A stretch of 37,661 nt of DNA from DATFPQ01 sp035264765 (GCA_035264765.1 DATFPQ010000120.1:1-37661), one strand, 5' to 3'. Shown: positions 8,807 to 16,945, numbered from the stretch's first letter. The notes: a model not told the origin generated them from the sequence alone. Made by a program: numbers and translations.

Positions 8807-8822
8807 GACGAAACGTTTCGTC
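8807..8822. promoter_or_regulatory. Putative LacI-family operator controlling the fucosidase gene
   Basis: GACGAAACGTTTCGTC is a perfect 16-bp palindrome with a central CG, the hallmark of LacI/GalR operators. It lies 10 nt downstream of the -10 box of the fucosidase promoter, the same gap as on the divergent side. Confidence 0.75.
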
Positions 8823-8870
8823 CCGTGGATCCTGGCGGCAAGCGGCCGCTGACCCATCGAAGGAGAACCG

Positions 8871-10427
8871 TTGCCTCGCAAGGACAACCCACAGCAGGAC
8901 TGGAGCCGGCTGCCCGCAGCGGTCGACGTCAGTGACAACTCGGCCGCGCTTCAAGCGGTGGACGAGGTCGTGAGGCGAGGGCCGTTCGACGCAACCTGGG
9001 AGTCCTTGAAGAAATACACGCCTCCGCGGTGGTACCAGGACGCGAAGTTCGGCATCTTCCTCCACTGGGGCGTGTACTCCGTACCCGCGTTCCGCAACGA
9101 GTGGTACTCGCGGAACATGTACCTGGAAGGGACGCCGGAGTACGAGCACCACGTGGCAACCTATGGCCCGCACGCCGAGTTCGGCTACAAGGACTTCATC
9201 CCGGACTTCACCATGCGGGACTTCGATCCTGAGCAGTGGGCGTCCCTCTTCCGGCGGGCCGGCGCGCAGTTCGTCGTTCCCGTGGCCGAGCACCATGACG
9301 GCTTCGCGATGTATGACACCGCGCGCTCCCGATGGAAGGCCAGCGCGATGGGGCCCGGCCGCGACGTCTTCGGCGATCTGTGCGAGGCGGTGCGGCGATC
9401 CTGGATGGTGCCCGGCGCCTCGTCGCACCGCGCTGAGCACTGGTTCTTCATGAACGGCGGCGCGCGGTTCGACTCCGACGTCCTCGACCCCGCACTCCAG
9501 GACTTCTACGGTCCCGCACAGCGGGAGGAGACCGCGCCCAACGAGCAGTTCCTCGAGGACTGGCTGCTGCGCACCGTGGAGCTGATCGACGCCTACCGGC
9601 CCCAGGTGCTGTGGTTCGACTGGTGGATCGAGCAGCCGGCGTTCGAGCCGTACCTGCGCCGTCTCGCCGCGTACTACTACAACCGGGCGGCCGAGTGGCA
9701 GCGCGAGGTCGTTCTCAACTACAAGTGGAACTCCTTCGCCGAAGGGAGCGCCGTCTACGACATCGAGCGCGGGACCACCGGCGAGATCCGCCCGGCCGTC
9801 TGGCAGAACGACACGTCCGTGTCCCGAACCGCGTGGTGCTGGGTGGAAGGCCACGAGTACAAGAGCGTGGCCGAGCTGGTGGCCGAGCTTGCGGACGTCG
9901 TGTCGAAGAACGGTGTGCTGCTGCTCAACGTCGGTCCGACGGCTCAGGGGACCATCGCCGACCCCGAGCAGCGGCTGCTCGAGGGCATCGGCGCCTGGCT
10001 GACCCGGAACGGCGAGGCCATCTACGGCACGCGCCCGTGGGTCGTGTCGGGGGAGGGTCCCACGCCGACCGCTGCAGGCTCGTTCACCGACGCGTCGGCG
10101 CCGCAGTACACCGGCGCCGACATGCGGTTCACCACGCGCACCGACGTCACCGGTGACTACCTCTACGCCATCCTGCTGCGCCGTCCCGACACCGACGTCG
10201 CCACGATCGAGTCGTTCGGTTCGGGCCGGGGGCTCCTCAACCGAGCGATTCGGGGAGTGTCCGTACTGGGCGAGGCCGGCCCGGTGCAGTGGGAGCTGGA
10301 CACCTCGGCCCTGCGCGTGCAGCTGCCCGCCGCCGACACCGATGCTGCAGAGGCCGTCGGTGTCGTGGTGAAGGTCTTCCTCGAGCCGGAGGTCGTGCCG
10401 CCGCGCCAGGACTTCCTGCACGGGTGA
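8871..10427 (+). CDS. Alpha-L-fucosidase (GH29), cytoplasmic
   Basis: 518 residues starting at TTG 8871, preceded by AAGGAG at ideal spacing; no other start explains the ribosome site. Family GH29 features are in order: RWYQDAKFGIFLHWGVYSVP near residue 53, PVAEHHDGFAMYD near 137, ASSHRAEHWFF near 183, and LWFDWW near 247, whose Asp250 is the expected nucleophile. A smaller beta-rich C-terminal region follows from about 390. The enzyme releases L-fucose from fucosylated glycans by a retaining mechanism. There is no signal peptide, so it probably acts on imported oligosaccharides. It is divergent from the fucose operon and probably co-controlled by the LacI regulator. No fucose or oligosaccharide transporter is in the window. 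Confidence 0.95.
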   Translation: MPRKDNPQQDWSRLPAAVDVSDNSAALQAVDEVVRRGPFDATWESLKKYTPPRWYQDAKFGIFLHWGVYSVPAFRNEWYSRNMYLEGTPEYEHHVATYGPHAEFGYKDFIPDFTMRDFDPEQWASLFRRAGAQFVVPVAEHHDGFAMYDTARSRWKASAMGPGRDVFGDLCEAVRRSWMVPGASSHRAEHWFFMNGGARFDSDVLDPALQDFYGPAQREETAPNEQFLEDWLLRTVELIDAYRPQVLWFDWWIEQPAFEPYLRRLAAYYYNRAAEWQREVVLNYKWNSFAEGSAVYDIERGTTGEIRPAVWQNDTSVSRTAWCWVEGHEYKSVAELVAELADVVSKNGVLLLNVGPTAQGTIADPEQRLLEGIGAWLTRNGEAIYGTRPWVVSGEGPTPTAAGSFTDASAPQYTGADMRFTTRTDVTGDYLYAILLRRPDTDVATIESFGSGRGLLNRAIRGVSVLGEAGPVQWELDTSALRVQLPAADTDAAEAVGVVVKVFLEPEVVPPRQDFLHG

Positions 10428-10449
10428 GCGCGGGCAGGCGTCAGCCGGC

Positions 10450-11187
10450 CTACTCGCCTTGAGCGGTCGGCGGGTGGTCCGGCGACGTGGTGATATGTGC
10501 CTCCACGGCGGCCTTGTCGACGCCCAACCGGGCGAGGACGCCGGCGCCGTCCTCCAGCTCCAGCAAGGCCAAGAGGATGTGCTCGGGCCCGATCTCGCTG
10601 GCTCGCAACCGCAGTGCCTCCCGGAAGGTCAGCTCGAGGGCCTTCTTGGACCGGCTGTTGAACGGGACGAGCTGAGGCGCCTCGCCCTGCGCCGGCGGGA
10701 GGGCGGCGGTGGCCGCCTTACGGACCGTCTCCAGACTCAGGCCCTGGGCGAGGAGAGAGCGGGCGGCCGCCGCGTCAGGCTCGGCGAGGAGTCCGAGCAA
10801 CAGGTGCTCGGGGCGGATCTCGCTGTTCCCGGCCTCCCGAGCCTCGTTCTGGGCGGTCATGATGACGTTGCGCGCCGGCGTCGTGAACCGGCTGAAGCCC
10901 TGGCTGGGGTCGAGGTCGGACGGCTCGCCGGGGCCCTTGGGCACGAAACGCTTCTGCGCGGCTTGCTTGGTGACGCCCATGCTGCGGCCGATGTCCGTCC
11001 ACGACGCCCCGGAGCGCCGCGCCTGGTCCACGAAATGGCCGATCAGGTGGTCGGCCACCTCGCCGAGGTGCTCCGCCGCCAGGACCGCGTCCGAGAGCTG
11101 GTCGAGTGCATCGGAGTGCACCTTCTGGATCGCCGCGATCAGGTCGTCGAGCCGGACCGTGTCCGGCATCCGCACTGGCTCCGTCAT
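10450..11187 (-). CDS. Clp N-domain protein with N-terminal helix-turn-helix
   Basis: 245 residues. Residues 1-85 carry a DNA-binding-like segment (SWTDIGRSMGVTKQAAQKRF at about 62-81). Residues 100-235 contain a pair of Clp_N (ClpA/B/C amino-terminal) repeats with EIRPEHLLLGLL and EIGPEHILLALL. There is no AAA+ ATPase module, so it is not a Clp unfoldase. Such proteins may be regulators or adaptors linked to protein quality control. The mRNA appears leaderless: -10 TATGGT ends 6 nt before the ATG at 11187, and the promoter sits inside a three-armed inverted repeat, suggesting autoregulation through the HTH (inference). It ends convergently with the fucosidase, 22 nt apart. Confidence 0.87.
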   Translation of the reverse strand: MTEPVRMPDTVRLDDLIAAIQKVHSDALDQLSDAVLAAEHLGEVADHLIGHFVDQARRSGASWTDIGRSMGVTKQAAQKRFVPKGPGEPSDLDPSQGFSRFTTPARNVIMTAQNEAREAGNSEIRPEHLLLGLLAEPDAAAARSLLAQGLSLETVRKAATAALPPAQGEAPQLVPFNSRSKKALELTFREALRLRASEIGPEHILLALLELEDGAGVLARLGVDKAAVEAHITTSPDHPPTAQGE

Positions 11188-11189
11188 GG

Positions 11190-11224
11190 GTCAACCATAG
11201 GTTGACGGATGGACGCCGTCAACC
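11190..11224 (-). promoter_or_regulatory. Leaderless promoter embedded in a three-armed inverted repeat
   Basis: Arms: GTCAACC (11190-11196), GGTTGACGG (11200-11208) and CCGTCAACC (11216-11224). The first and second form a 7-bp dyad with a 3-nt gap; the second and third form a perfect 9-bp dyad with a 7-nt gap. On the minus strand the same bases give -35 TTGACG (11222-11217), a 17-nt spacer and -10 TATGGT (11199-11194), placing the transcript start at the ATG at 11187. A protein bound here would cover the whole promoter. Confidence 0.7.
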
Positions 11225-11279
11225 GGGAGTTGTCGCCCGGGCACTGCCGGATGTCGGTGCACTACGCCAGACTTCGGGC

Positions 11280-11816
11280 ATGGCGACGCAGTACTTCACG
11301 GCCTCCAGCATCGACGGCTTCATCGCGGACCCCGACCACTCCCTGTCCTGGCTGCTGTCCAGAGACGTCGACGCCGACGGGCCGATGTCCTACGCCAGCT
11401 TCTTCGAGTTCGTGGGGGCCATGGTGATGGGCGCCTCGACGTACCAGTGGATCCTGGACCACGACCTCGGGGACGACGGTGCGAAGCCCTGGCCCTACGA
11501 GATCCCGTGCTGGGTCTTCGCCCACCGAGAGCTGCGGGTCGTCGACGGCGACGTCCGGTTCGTCCAGGGCCCGGTGTCCGAGGTCCACCAGCACGCCGCC
11601 GCCGCTGCGGGCGACCGCAACGTCTGGGTCGTCGGCGGCGGCGACCTGGCCGGGCAGTTCGCGGACGCCGGGCTGCTCGACGAGGTGTGGGTGCAGTACG
11701 CACCCGTCGCGCTCGGCTCGGGTGCACCCTTGCTGCCGCGCCGGCTGGAGCTGCGCCTCGAGGAGGTTGCCCGGAACGCCGACTTCGCCTGCGCCCGCTA
11801 TACCGTGGCTCGGTAG
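11280..11816 (+). CDS. Dihydrofolate reductase family protein (RibD C-terminal-like)
   Basis: 178 residues. ATQYFTASSIDGFIAD at the N-terminus and MVMGASTYQWIL are typical of the DHFR/RibD C-terminal fold. NVWVVGGGDLAGQFADAGLLDE is the conserved NADPH-binding GGG segment, and VALGSGAPLLPRRLELRL closes the domain. These stand-alone proteins are NADPH-dependent reductases of unknown substrate and are not the housekeeping FolA. The ATG at 11280 begins the conserved strand; no convincing Shine-Dalgarno is seen, so a short leader is possible. The stop lies 2 nt from the convergent secreted-protein stop. Confidence 0.87.
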   Translation: MATQYFTASSIDGFIADPDHSLSWLLSRDVDADGPMSYASFFEFVGAMVMGASTYQWILDHDLGDDGAKPWPYEIPCWVFAHRELRVVDGDVRFVQGPVSEVHQHAAAAAGDRNVWVVGGGDLAGQFADAGLLDEVWVQYAPVALGSGAPLLPRRLELRLEEVARNADFACARYTVAR

Positions 11817-11818
11817 CG

Positions 11819-12241
11819 CTACTTCGGCACGATCAGCGAGTTGCCGTAATGCACATCTGCGCCGTCCGGGTTCGCATAGCCGCCGACCGTGGCGTACTCA
11901 CCCTCGCTCGTGACCGGTGAGATGTCGACGTCGAAGCTGGCGCTCGACGCGCCGGACGGCACGGTGACGCAGAGGTAGGTCCGCGTCCAGGAACCGTTGA
12001 GCAGCTTCACCTCGACCGGGCCGGTGTTCTCGGGCAACCGGTCGATCGTGACGGTGCCCGAGACCGAGGAGCCGGCCCGGACGGGGTCAGGGAGAGTTAC
12101 CGAGGTGACCTGGGCCGTCGTGGTCCTGGAGAACGAGCACGTGGTTCCCCCGCCTGCGGACGCGGGGGCTGCCGTCGCCAGCCCGACCGTTCCGGTCACC
12201 AGCAGCGCGAGGGGCAGGGCGAGCATTGACGTGCGGGGCAT
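11819..12241 (-). CDS. Small secreted protein, possibly Ig-like fold
   Basis: 140 residues. A clear signal peptide (MPRTSMLALPLALLVTGTVG, ending APASA) is followed by a ~110-residue beta-rich domain with two cysteines (TCSFSRT and TYLCVTV). Phrases such as VRAGSSVSGTVTIDRLPEN and GASSASFDVDISPV resemble secreted immunoglobulin-like or calx-beta-like strands, but I do not recognise a family. A perfect AGGAGG precedes the ATG at 12241. It probably acts outside the cell; function unknown. Confidence 0.75.
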   Translation of the reverse strand: MPRTSMLALPLALLVTGTVGLATAAPASAGGGTTCSFSRTTTAQVTSVTLPDPVRAGSSVSGTVTIDRLPENTGPVEVKLLNGSWTRTYLCVTVPSGASSASFDVDISPVTSEGEYATVGGYANPDGADVHYGNSLIVPK

Positions 12242-12542
12242 GAGGGTCTCCTCCTGAGGAGTAGCAGCGGCAGGGTTGCCGTCGGTCAAGGTCGGTCGCC
12301 GACCGCGGAGGTCGGAGCGTTCTCGACGCGTGGGCCGCCGGGGCCGACGTCGGTGGAGGGCTGTGGCCGTCCCAACCTCGTCACGCTCCCTGCGCCCAGG
12401 CCGCCGTCTCGACCATGGAAGCTCGCACCCGGTGTCGCTGCGGTGTCGAGCCGTCAGGACCTTTGTCCCGCATTCCAGGTACGAGGCGACATCGGACCTT
12501 CGTACTAATGCCCCGGCCGGTCGAGACGATCGCCGGCAGAAC
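12242..12542. other. Gene-free interval of about 300 bp
   Basis: No supported gene. It holds the probable promoter of the small secreted protein at its left end, tandem GGTCGGTC-type words and a 6-bp dyad GGTCGG/CCGACC around 12290-12304. The rest shows no codon bias or clear structure. It separates the secreted-protein gene from the downstream end of the gene at 12543. Confidence 0.5.
12260..12289 (-). promoter_or_regulatory. Promoter candidate for the small secreted protein
   Basis: On the minus strand, TTGACC (12289-12284), an 18-nt spacer and GCTACT (12265-12260), immediately upstream of the AGGAGG site. The -10 box is only a fair match. Confidence 0.4.
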
Positions 12543-13118
12543 TCAGCCGCGCCGGCTCCCCCTGGTCAGCTTCCTCAGGGTCAGGTAGGCGGCGGCCCCG
12601 GCCGCGATCCAGGGGCCGACGACGATGACGGGGTCGAGGGCCTGGTGCTTCAGGTCGGTGCGCCGCTGGCCCAGGCGTGAGCGGACACCGTGGCGGGTGA
12701 ACTCGCTCAGGACCCCCGTCTGCGTGATGGGGTTGTCCGGGTGCAAGGTCAGCAGGGACGTCAGGTGGTTCTCGATGGCGTCGACGCGGTCGCCGGCTAT
12801 GAGCAGCAGCCAGTGCGCGGCGCGTCCCTCGCTGTACGTGTACGCGTACTTGCGGATCGCCCCGGAGACGCCGCGGGGCGGGCAAGCGGTGCCGAAGACG
12901 GGAGTCAGGAACTTGTGCTCCGGCGAGCGCTCGCGGGGCCACTTCTCCGGTTGGCGTTCAGGGAAGTCCCAGTGCGCCCCGGTGGCGCCGGGGTCGTACC
13001 GCTCCCTGGGGACCGACGGGCGGTCGTCCGGGTCCAGGTCCGCGCCCCAGCCGGGGATGCGGGCGCGCAGCTGTTCGCTCGTCTCGGCGTTCTGCGGCTT
13101 GGCGGCGGTGTAGGTCAT
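12543..13118 (-). CDS. Conserved hypothetical protein with one C-terminal membrane segment
   Basis: 191 residues, function not recognised. The first ~140 residues are soluble with conserved-looking blocks (GATGAHWDFPERQPEKWPRE, FGTACPPRGVSGAIRKYAY, HWLLLIAGDRVDAIENHL). A hydrophobic segment DPVIVVGPWIAAGAAAYLTL near the end and a basic tail suggest a tail anchor. It lies 47 nt downstream of the zinc alcohol dehydrogenase on the same strand and is probably co-transcribed with it, so a role linked to that oxidoreductase is possible (inference). Start ATG 13118 is preceded by AAGGGAAA. Confidence 0.8.
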   Translation of the reverse strand: MTYTAAKPQNAETSEQLRARIPGWGADLDPDDRPSVPRERYDPGATGAHWDFPERQPEKWPRERSPEHKFLTPVFGTACPPRGVSGAIRKYAYTYSEGRAAHWLLLIAGDRVDAIENHLTSLLTLHPDNPITQTGVLSEFTRHGVRSRLGQRRTDLKHQALDPVIVVGPWIAAGAAAYLTLRKLTRGSRRG

Positions 13119-13165
13119 CGACGTTTCCCTTCCCGTCAGGGACCGGTACTGCGGTGTTTGGTTGC

Positions 13166-14314
13166 TCAGCTCGCGGTGGGGACGATGAGTGGCTTGATGC
13201 AGTTGTCCAGCTTGGCGGAGAAGATGTGGTAGCCCTCGGCGATGTGTTCCAGCGGGATGCGGTGGGTCACGATGTCACTGGGCTTGAGGTAACCGTTGCG
13301 TATGTGCTCGAACAGTCGCGGCCACTGCCGCTTGACCGGGCACTGGTTCATCCGCAGGGTCAGGCCCTTGTTCATGGCGTCGCCGAACTTCACCGCGCTG
13401 AACATGGGCCCGTAGGCACCCATCACCGAGACCGTGCCGCCCTTGCGGACGCTGTCGATGGCCCAGTTCAAGGCGACGGGTGAGCCGCCCTGCAGCTTGA
13501 GCTTCGCGGAGGTCACGTGCTGCAGGAAGTTGCCGTCGGCCTCGGCGCCGACGGCGTCGATCGCCGCGTCCGCCCCGAGGTATTCGGTGATCTTCTTCAG
13601 GTGCACGACGATGTCGTCGTACTCCACGAAGTTGTAGGTCTCGGCATGGGCGAAGCTGCGGGCCTTGTCGAGCCGGTACTGCAGGTGGTCGATCACGATG
13701 ACCCGACCGGCGCCCATCAGCCAGGCCGACTTGGCGGCGTACAGCCCGACCGGTCCGGCGCCGAAGACGACGACGACGTCGCCCTCCCGGATGTCGGCGA
13801 GCTGCGCGCCGAAGTAGCCGGTGGACAACGCGTCGGTCAGCAGGACGGCGTCCTCGTCGTCCATCCAGTCCGGGATCAGGCCCGGGCCGACGTCGGCGAA
13901 GGGCACTCGCACGTACTCGGCCTGGCCGCCGTCGTAGCCCCCGCAGGTGTGCGAGTAGCCGTAGATTCCCCCGACCGCGGTGGCGTTGGGGTTCACGTTG
14001 TGGCAGTTGGCGTACAGGCCGCGCGCACAGAAGTAGCAGGACCCGCAGTAGACGTTGAACGGGACCATCACGCGGTCCCCGGGCTTGAGGTTCTGCACCG
14101 AGGAGCCGACCTGGTCGACCACCCCGATGAACTCGTGCCCGAACGTCATGCCGACCCGGGTATCGGGCATCATCCCGTGGTACAGGTGCAGGTCCGAGCC
14201 GCAGATCGCGGCGAGGGAGACCCGGACGATGGCGTCATTCGGGTGCTCGATCGCTGGGACGTCCTTCTCCTGCACGCGCACCTTGTACGGACCCCGGTAC
14301 ACCATCGCGCGCAT
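13166..14314 (-). CDS. Zinc-dependent alcohol dehydrogenase, glutathione-independent formaldehyde dehydrogenase type
   Basis: 382 residues. Medium-chain dehydrogenase with catalytic zinc ligands Cys38 (ICGSDLH) and GHE (His60-Glu61). Structural zinc cysteines at about 90, 93, 96 and 104 lie in CGSCYFCARGLYANC, and the Rossmann motif is VFGAGPVGLYAAK. The long insertion around NPNATAVGGIYGYSHTCGGYDGGQAEYVRVP is characteristic of the formaldehyde-dehydrogenase/dismutase-like branch, which oxidises formaldehyde or other aldehydes and alcohols with NAD. The exact substrate is not decidable. GGAGGAGG precedes the ATG at 14314. The next gene downstream (12543-13118) probably shares its transcript. 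Confidence 0.9.
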   Translation of the reverse strand: MRAMVYRGPYKVRVQEKDVPAIEHPNDAIVRVSLAAICGSDLHLYHGMMPDTRVGMTFGHEFIGVVDQVGSSVQNLKPGDRVMVPFNVYCGSCYFCARGLYANCHNVNPNATAVGGIYGYSHTCGGYDGGQAEYVRVPFADVGPGLIPDWMDDEDAVLLTDALSTGYFGAQLADIREGDVVVVFGAGPVGLYAAKSAWLMGAGRVIVIDHLQYRLDKARSFAHAETYNFVEYDDIVVHLKKITEYLGADAAIDAVGAEADGNFLQHVTSAKLKLQGGSPVALNWAIDSVRKGGTVSVMGAYGPMFSAVKFGDAMNKGLTLRMNQCPVKRQWPRLFEHIRNGYLKPSDIVTHRIPLEHIAEGYHIFSAKLDNCIKPLIVPTAS

Positions 14315-14334
14315 CGCTGCCTCCTCCGGTCATG

Positions 14335-14370
14335 GCCGGCTCCCTGAACGGCGCCTCACAGGGAGCCGGC
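14335..14370. terminator. Hairpin terminator after the GH43 gene
   Basis: Perfect 12-bp inverted repeat GCCGGCTCCCTG / CAGGGAGCCGGC (14335-14346, 14359-14370) with a 12-nt loop, between the GH43 stop at 14443 and the dehydrogenase start at 14314. It probably separates the two minus-strand units. Confidence 0.6.
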
Positions 14371-14442
14371 GTGACCGCACTTCGAGGGTCCGACCGCCGC
14401 GATGTGCCCGCAAATTCCGGGAGTAATCGTCGGATGCCGGCC

Positions 14443-15543
14443 TCAGCGGCTCGGCCGGCCGTCCCCGGGGCCGTAGGAGAAGGTCGGCCAGCCGTTCCGC
14501 CACTCCACTTCGCGGATCTGCATCCGGATGGTTCCGCCCGTTGTGGCGTCGTAGTAGTGGTGCACCGCGTACAGGCGCCCACCGCGGTCACGCATCACGT
14601 CGAGCGCACCCATGCCCACCTGGTTGCCGCGCCGGTCCAGCAGCACCGTGCCGCCTCCCTCCGTCATCGGGGTGCCGTCGCGGTCGACGTACGGCCCGGT
14701 GGGCCTGGTGGACCGGCCGACCACGGTTCGGTACGTGCTGTTGACGCCCTGGCAGCAGAAGTCCCAGGAGCCGGTGAGGTACCAGTACCTGCCCTGCCGG
14801 AAGATCTGCGGGTTCTCGATGGCGTTCGGCGGGACGACCGGGTTGCTCGCCAGGGATGTGATGGGTCCCACCGGCGTGCGCATGTCCTTCAGGCGCTGCA
14901 GCTTGATTCCGGACCAGAACGAGCCGAACGTGATCCACCACTGACCTCGCGCCCGGAAGACCATCGGGTCGATCGCGTTGTAGTCGTTCGCCGGCGTCGA
15001 CGTCAGCACCGGTCCGTGGTCGACCCAGCTGCCCAGCCTGCCCGGGGTGCGGGTGGTGGCCAGACCGATCGCCGAACGGTTGGTCCCGAACGAGGACGCC
15101 GCGTAGTAGAGGTAGAAGACGCCGTGCCGCTGGACGACGTGCGGCGCCCACAGGTGCTGTACGCCGTAGGCCCGCGTCCACTCGGGAAGCTTGATGGCCC
15201 CGAGCGACTCCCAGGGGCCGGCCAGTGTGCCGGTGGACCGCCGTGCGTAGATGCCGCCGGGGTTCTTCGGGTTGAGGATCCCGGTGGAGAAGACGTAGTA
15301 GGTCCTGCCGTCCCGGAACAGCGTGGGGTCGTGCACGGGGTCGTCCACCACACCGGGCACGAAGTCGCCGACGTCCCCGGTCATGGCGAGCTTGCCGCGA
15401 AGCGGCGGGCCGTGGTGGCCACCCGCTGTGGCCTGCGCGTTTCCTTGCGCGGAGATCCCGGCGGAGCCGGCGACCAGCGCCATCCCGAGAAGGGCACTGA
15501 CGGCAAGCCGCCATCCCGCCCGCAGCGTCCTGCTGCTGACCAT
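14443..15543 (-). CDS. Secreted GH43 glycosidase, endo-alpha-1,5-arabinanase-like
   Basis: 366 residues. A signal peptide (basic SSRTLRAGWR, hydrophobic LAVSALLGMALVAG) precedes a five-bladed beta-propeller of family GH43. DDPVHDPTLFRDG near residue 68 carries the general base Asp, DYNAIDPMVFR the modulating Asp, and NAIENPQIFRQGRYWYL the likely general acid Glu. HLWAPHVVQRHGVFYLYYA and VHHYY are also typical. The best match by memory is extracellular arabinan endo-1,5-alpha-L-arabinanase, which trims plant pectin side chains; other GH43 specificities remain possible. AGGAGG lies directly before the ATG at 15543. No arabinose transporter or isomerase is nearby. Confidence 0.88.
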   Translation of the reverse strand: MVSSRTLRAGWRLAVSALLGMALVAGSAGISAQGNAQATAGGHHGPPLRGKLAMTGDVGDFVPGVVDDPVHDPTLFRDGRTYYVFSTGILNPKNPGGIYARRSTGTLAGPWESLGAIKLPEWTRAYGVQHLWAPHVVQRHGVFYLYYAASSFGTNRSAIGLATTRTPGRLGSWVDHGPVLTSTPANDYNAIDPMVFRARGQWWITFGSFWSGIKLQRLKDMRTPVGPITSLASNPVVPPNAIENPQIFRQGRYWYLTGSWDFCCQGVNSTYRTVVGRSTRPTGPYVDRDGTPMTEGGGTVLLDRRGNQVGMGALDVMRDRGGRLYAVHHYYDATTGGTIRMQIREVEWRNGWPTFSYGPGDGRPSR

Positions 15544-15691
15544 CGTTCCTCCTGCTCCTCGTCGAGCCCGGCCTGAGAACGTCCTGCGACATGTGAGCAT
15601 GCGCGGCGCGCGCCCGGAATGGAAGGGAACGCCGCAAATGTGACCGACTGTCGCTTTCGTGGCCTCTTGCCGGGTGTGGTCGGATGGAACC

Positions 15692-16945
15692 GTGCTGCTC
15701 ATCGCTCACCTGGTGCAGGCCGAAGTGATCGACTGGGCCGAGCGGTCCCGCGTGGACGGGTCGGTCGGGCCGACCTCGGGGAGCGGTTGGACCGCCCTGT
15801 GGTGGGAGCAGTCCGGTGCGCCGGACGTCACCACCTGTCCTGGCGCCTACTTGGCGGTCGTCGACGCTGACGACGCCCTGACGCTGCACGTCCGTACCGC
15901 CGACCGCCGCGTCCTGCGCCGGGTCTGGCCGGCCAACCGTGGGGTCGACCCCGGGAATGCGCCGGAGGAGGTGGCCGCGGAGCTTGCTGGGCTGTTCTCG
16001 TCCGGGGAGGAGAAGGCGGCCCTGCGGGCGCTGCTCGAGCGCGAGCTGGACGACCCCGACGACCTGTTGCAAGCCTTGGACGAGATCCTTGACCTGCCCG
16101 AGCTGGAGGAGCCACGTCCGCCGCATACCGCCGTGGCGCACCGGGGGGACCCCGCGCTCGCGCGACTGGCGGCCTCCATCGCCGGACCCGCGTACGTCAG
16201 CGCCGGTCGAGATGGCTGGACGACGCTCTCTCCTGCGGGTGAGGAGCCCGAGGCCGCCTTCGTCCTCGCGGCCGCCCTGTCCGGCGCTGCTCGCCGGCGT
16301 GACGCCGAGCTGCTGGTGTGGCGGAACGGCGCCGCCTGCGGTTGGCAGCTCTGGGCACGGGGCAACCCGGTAGCGTCCTCGGACTGGAACACGGCGTGGT
16401 GCCTGGTGTCCTCCGACCCGATGGGCGACGAGGCCGAGGCGGTACGGCGGCTGGTGGCCCTAGCGACGGGACCGGTCGAGGAGGGCTACCTTCGGGCGCT
16501 CCTGCGCAGGCGTCGGTCGGACGGCGATCCGCTGGCCGAGCTGGCAGACCTGCTGGGCCTGCCGGGGGAGCTGCTCGACGCCCTCGAGCGTCCGGAGACG
16601 TTCCGGGGCAGCGCCGGGGTCGCTCTCGTGGAGCGGGTCCCCCCGCATCGAGCAGTGCTCGCGCAGGTGCGAGGCGGCAGGGATCTGTCGGACGCCTCCC
16701 CGGCCCGGCGAGCGGCGTGGGTGGTCTACGCATACGCGACGACGGTCGCCGCGGCGCTCTGCGTCGGCCTGTCCGCGCTCTCGGTTGCCGTGCTGGCGAC
16801 AGGCGGGGCTGTGGTCGACCAGCGAGGCACGACCGGCGAGGACTGGCTGACCCTGGCGGTGTCGCTCGTCGGCAGCGCGGTTCTGATCCCGACCGCGCGG
16901 TGGCGACTGCGGCGGCTGAAGCGGCGGCGTCCCGACGAGGCCTAG
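15692..16945 (+). CDS. Hypothetical protein with two C-terminal membrane helices
   Basis: About 417 residues from the GTG at 15692 (GGA at suitable spacing); an upstream GTG at 15659 would add 11 residues. I do not recognise it. The long N-terminal part is acidic, with duplicated features: two blocks of the type EEKAALRALLERELDDPDDL and EEGYLRALLRRRRSDGDPLA, each followed by a D-L-L-x-LP segment (LDEILDLPELEE; LADLLGLPGELL). This suggests an internal repeat of about 170 residues. The C-terminus has two hydrophobic helices (YATTVAAALCVGLSALSVAV and LTLAVSLVGSAVLIPTA) and a basic end. Probably membrane-anchored with a cytoplasmic duplicated domain. Function unknown. Confidence 0.75.
   Translation: MLLIAHLVQAEVIDWAERSRVDGSVGPTSGSGWTALWWEQSGAPDVTTCPGAYLAVVDADDALTLHVRTADRRVLRRVWPANRGVDPGNAPEEVAAELAGLFSSGEEKAALRALLERELDDPDDLLQALDEILDLPELEEPRPPHTAVAHRGDPALARLAASIAGPAYVSAGRDGWTTLSPAGEEPEAAFVLAAALSGAARRRDAELLVWRNGAACGWQLWARGNPVASSDWNTAWCLVSSDPMGDEAEAVRRLVALATGPVEEGYLRALLRRRRSDGDPLAELADLLGLPGELLDALERPETFRGSAGVALVERVPPHRAVLAQVRGGRDLSDASPARRAAWVVYAYATTVAAALCVGLSALSVAVLATGGAVVDQRGTTGEDWLTLAVSLVGSAVLIPTARWRLRRLKRRRPDEA

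Noticed and set aside
8319..10421. A 700-codon minus-strand open frame opposite the fucosidase
   Set aside because: It lies antisense to a confident GH29 gene with a good ribosome site, and its translation shows no recognisable domain.
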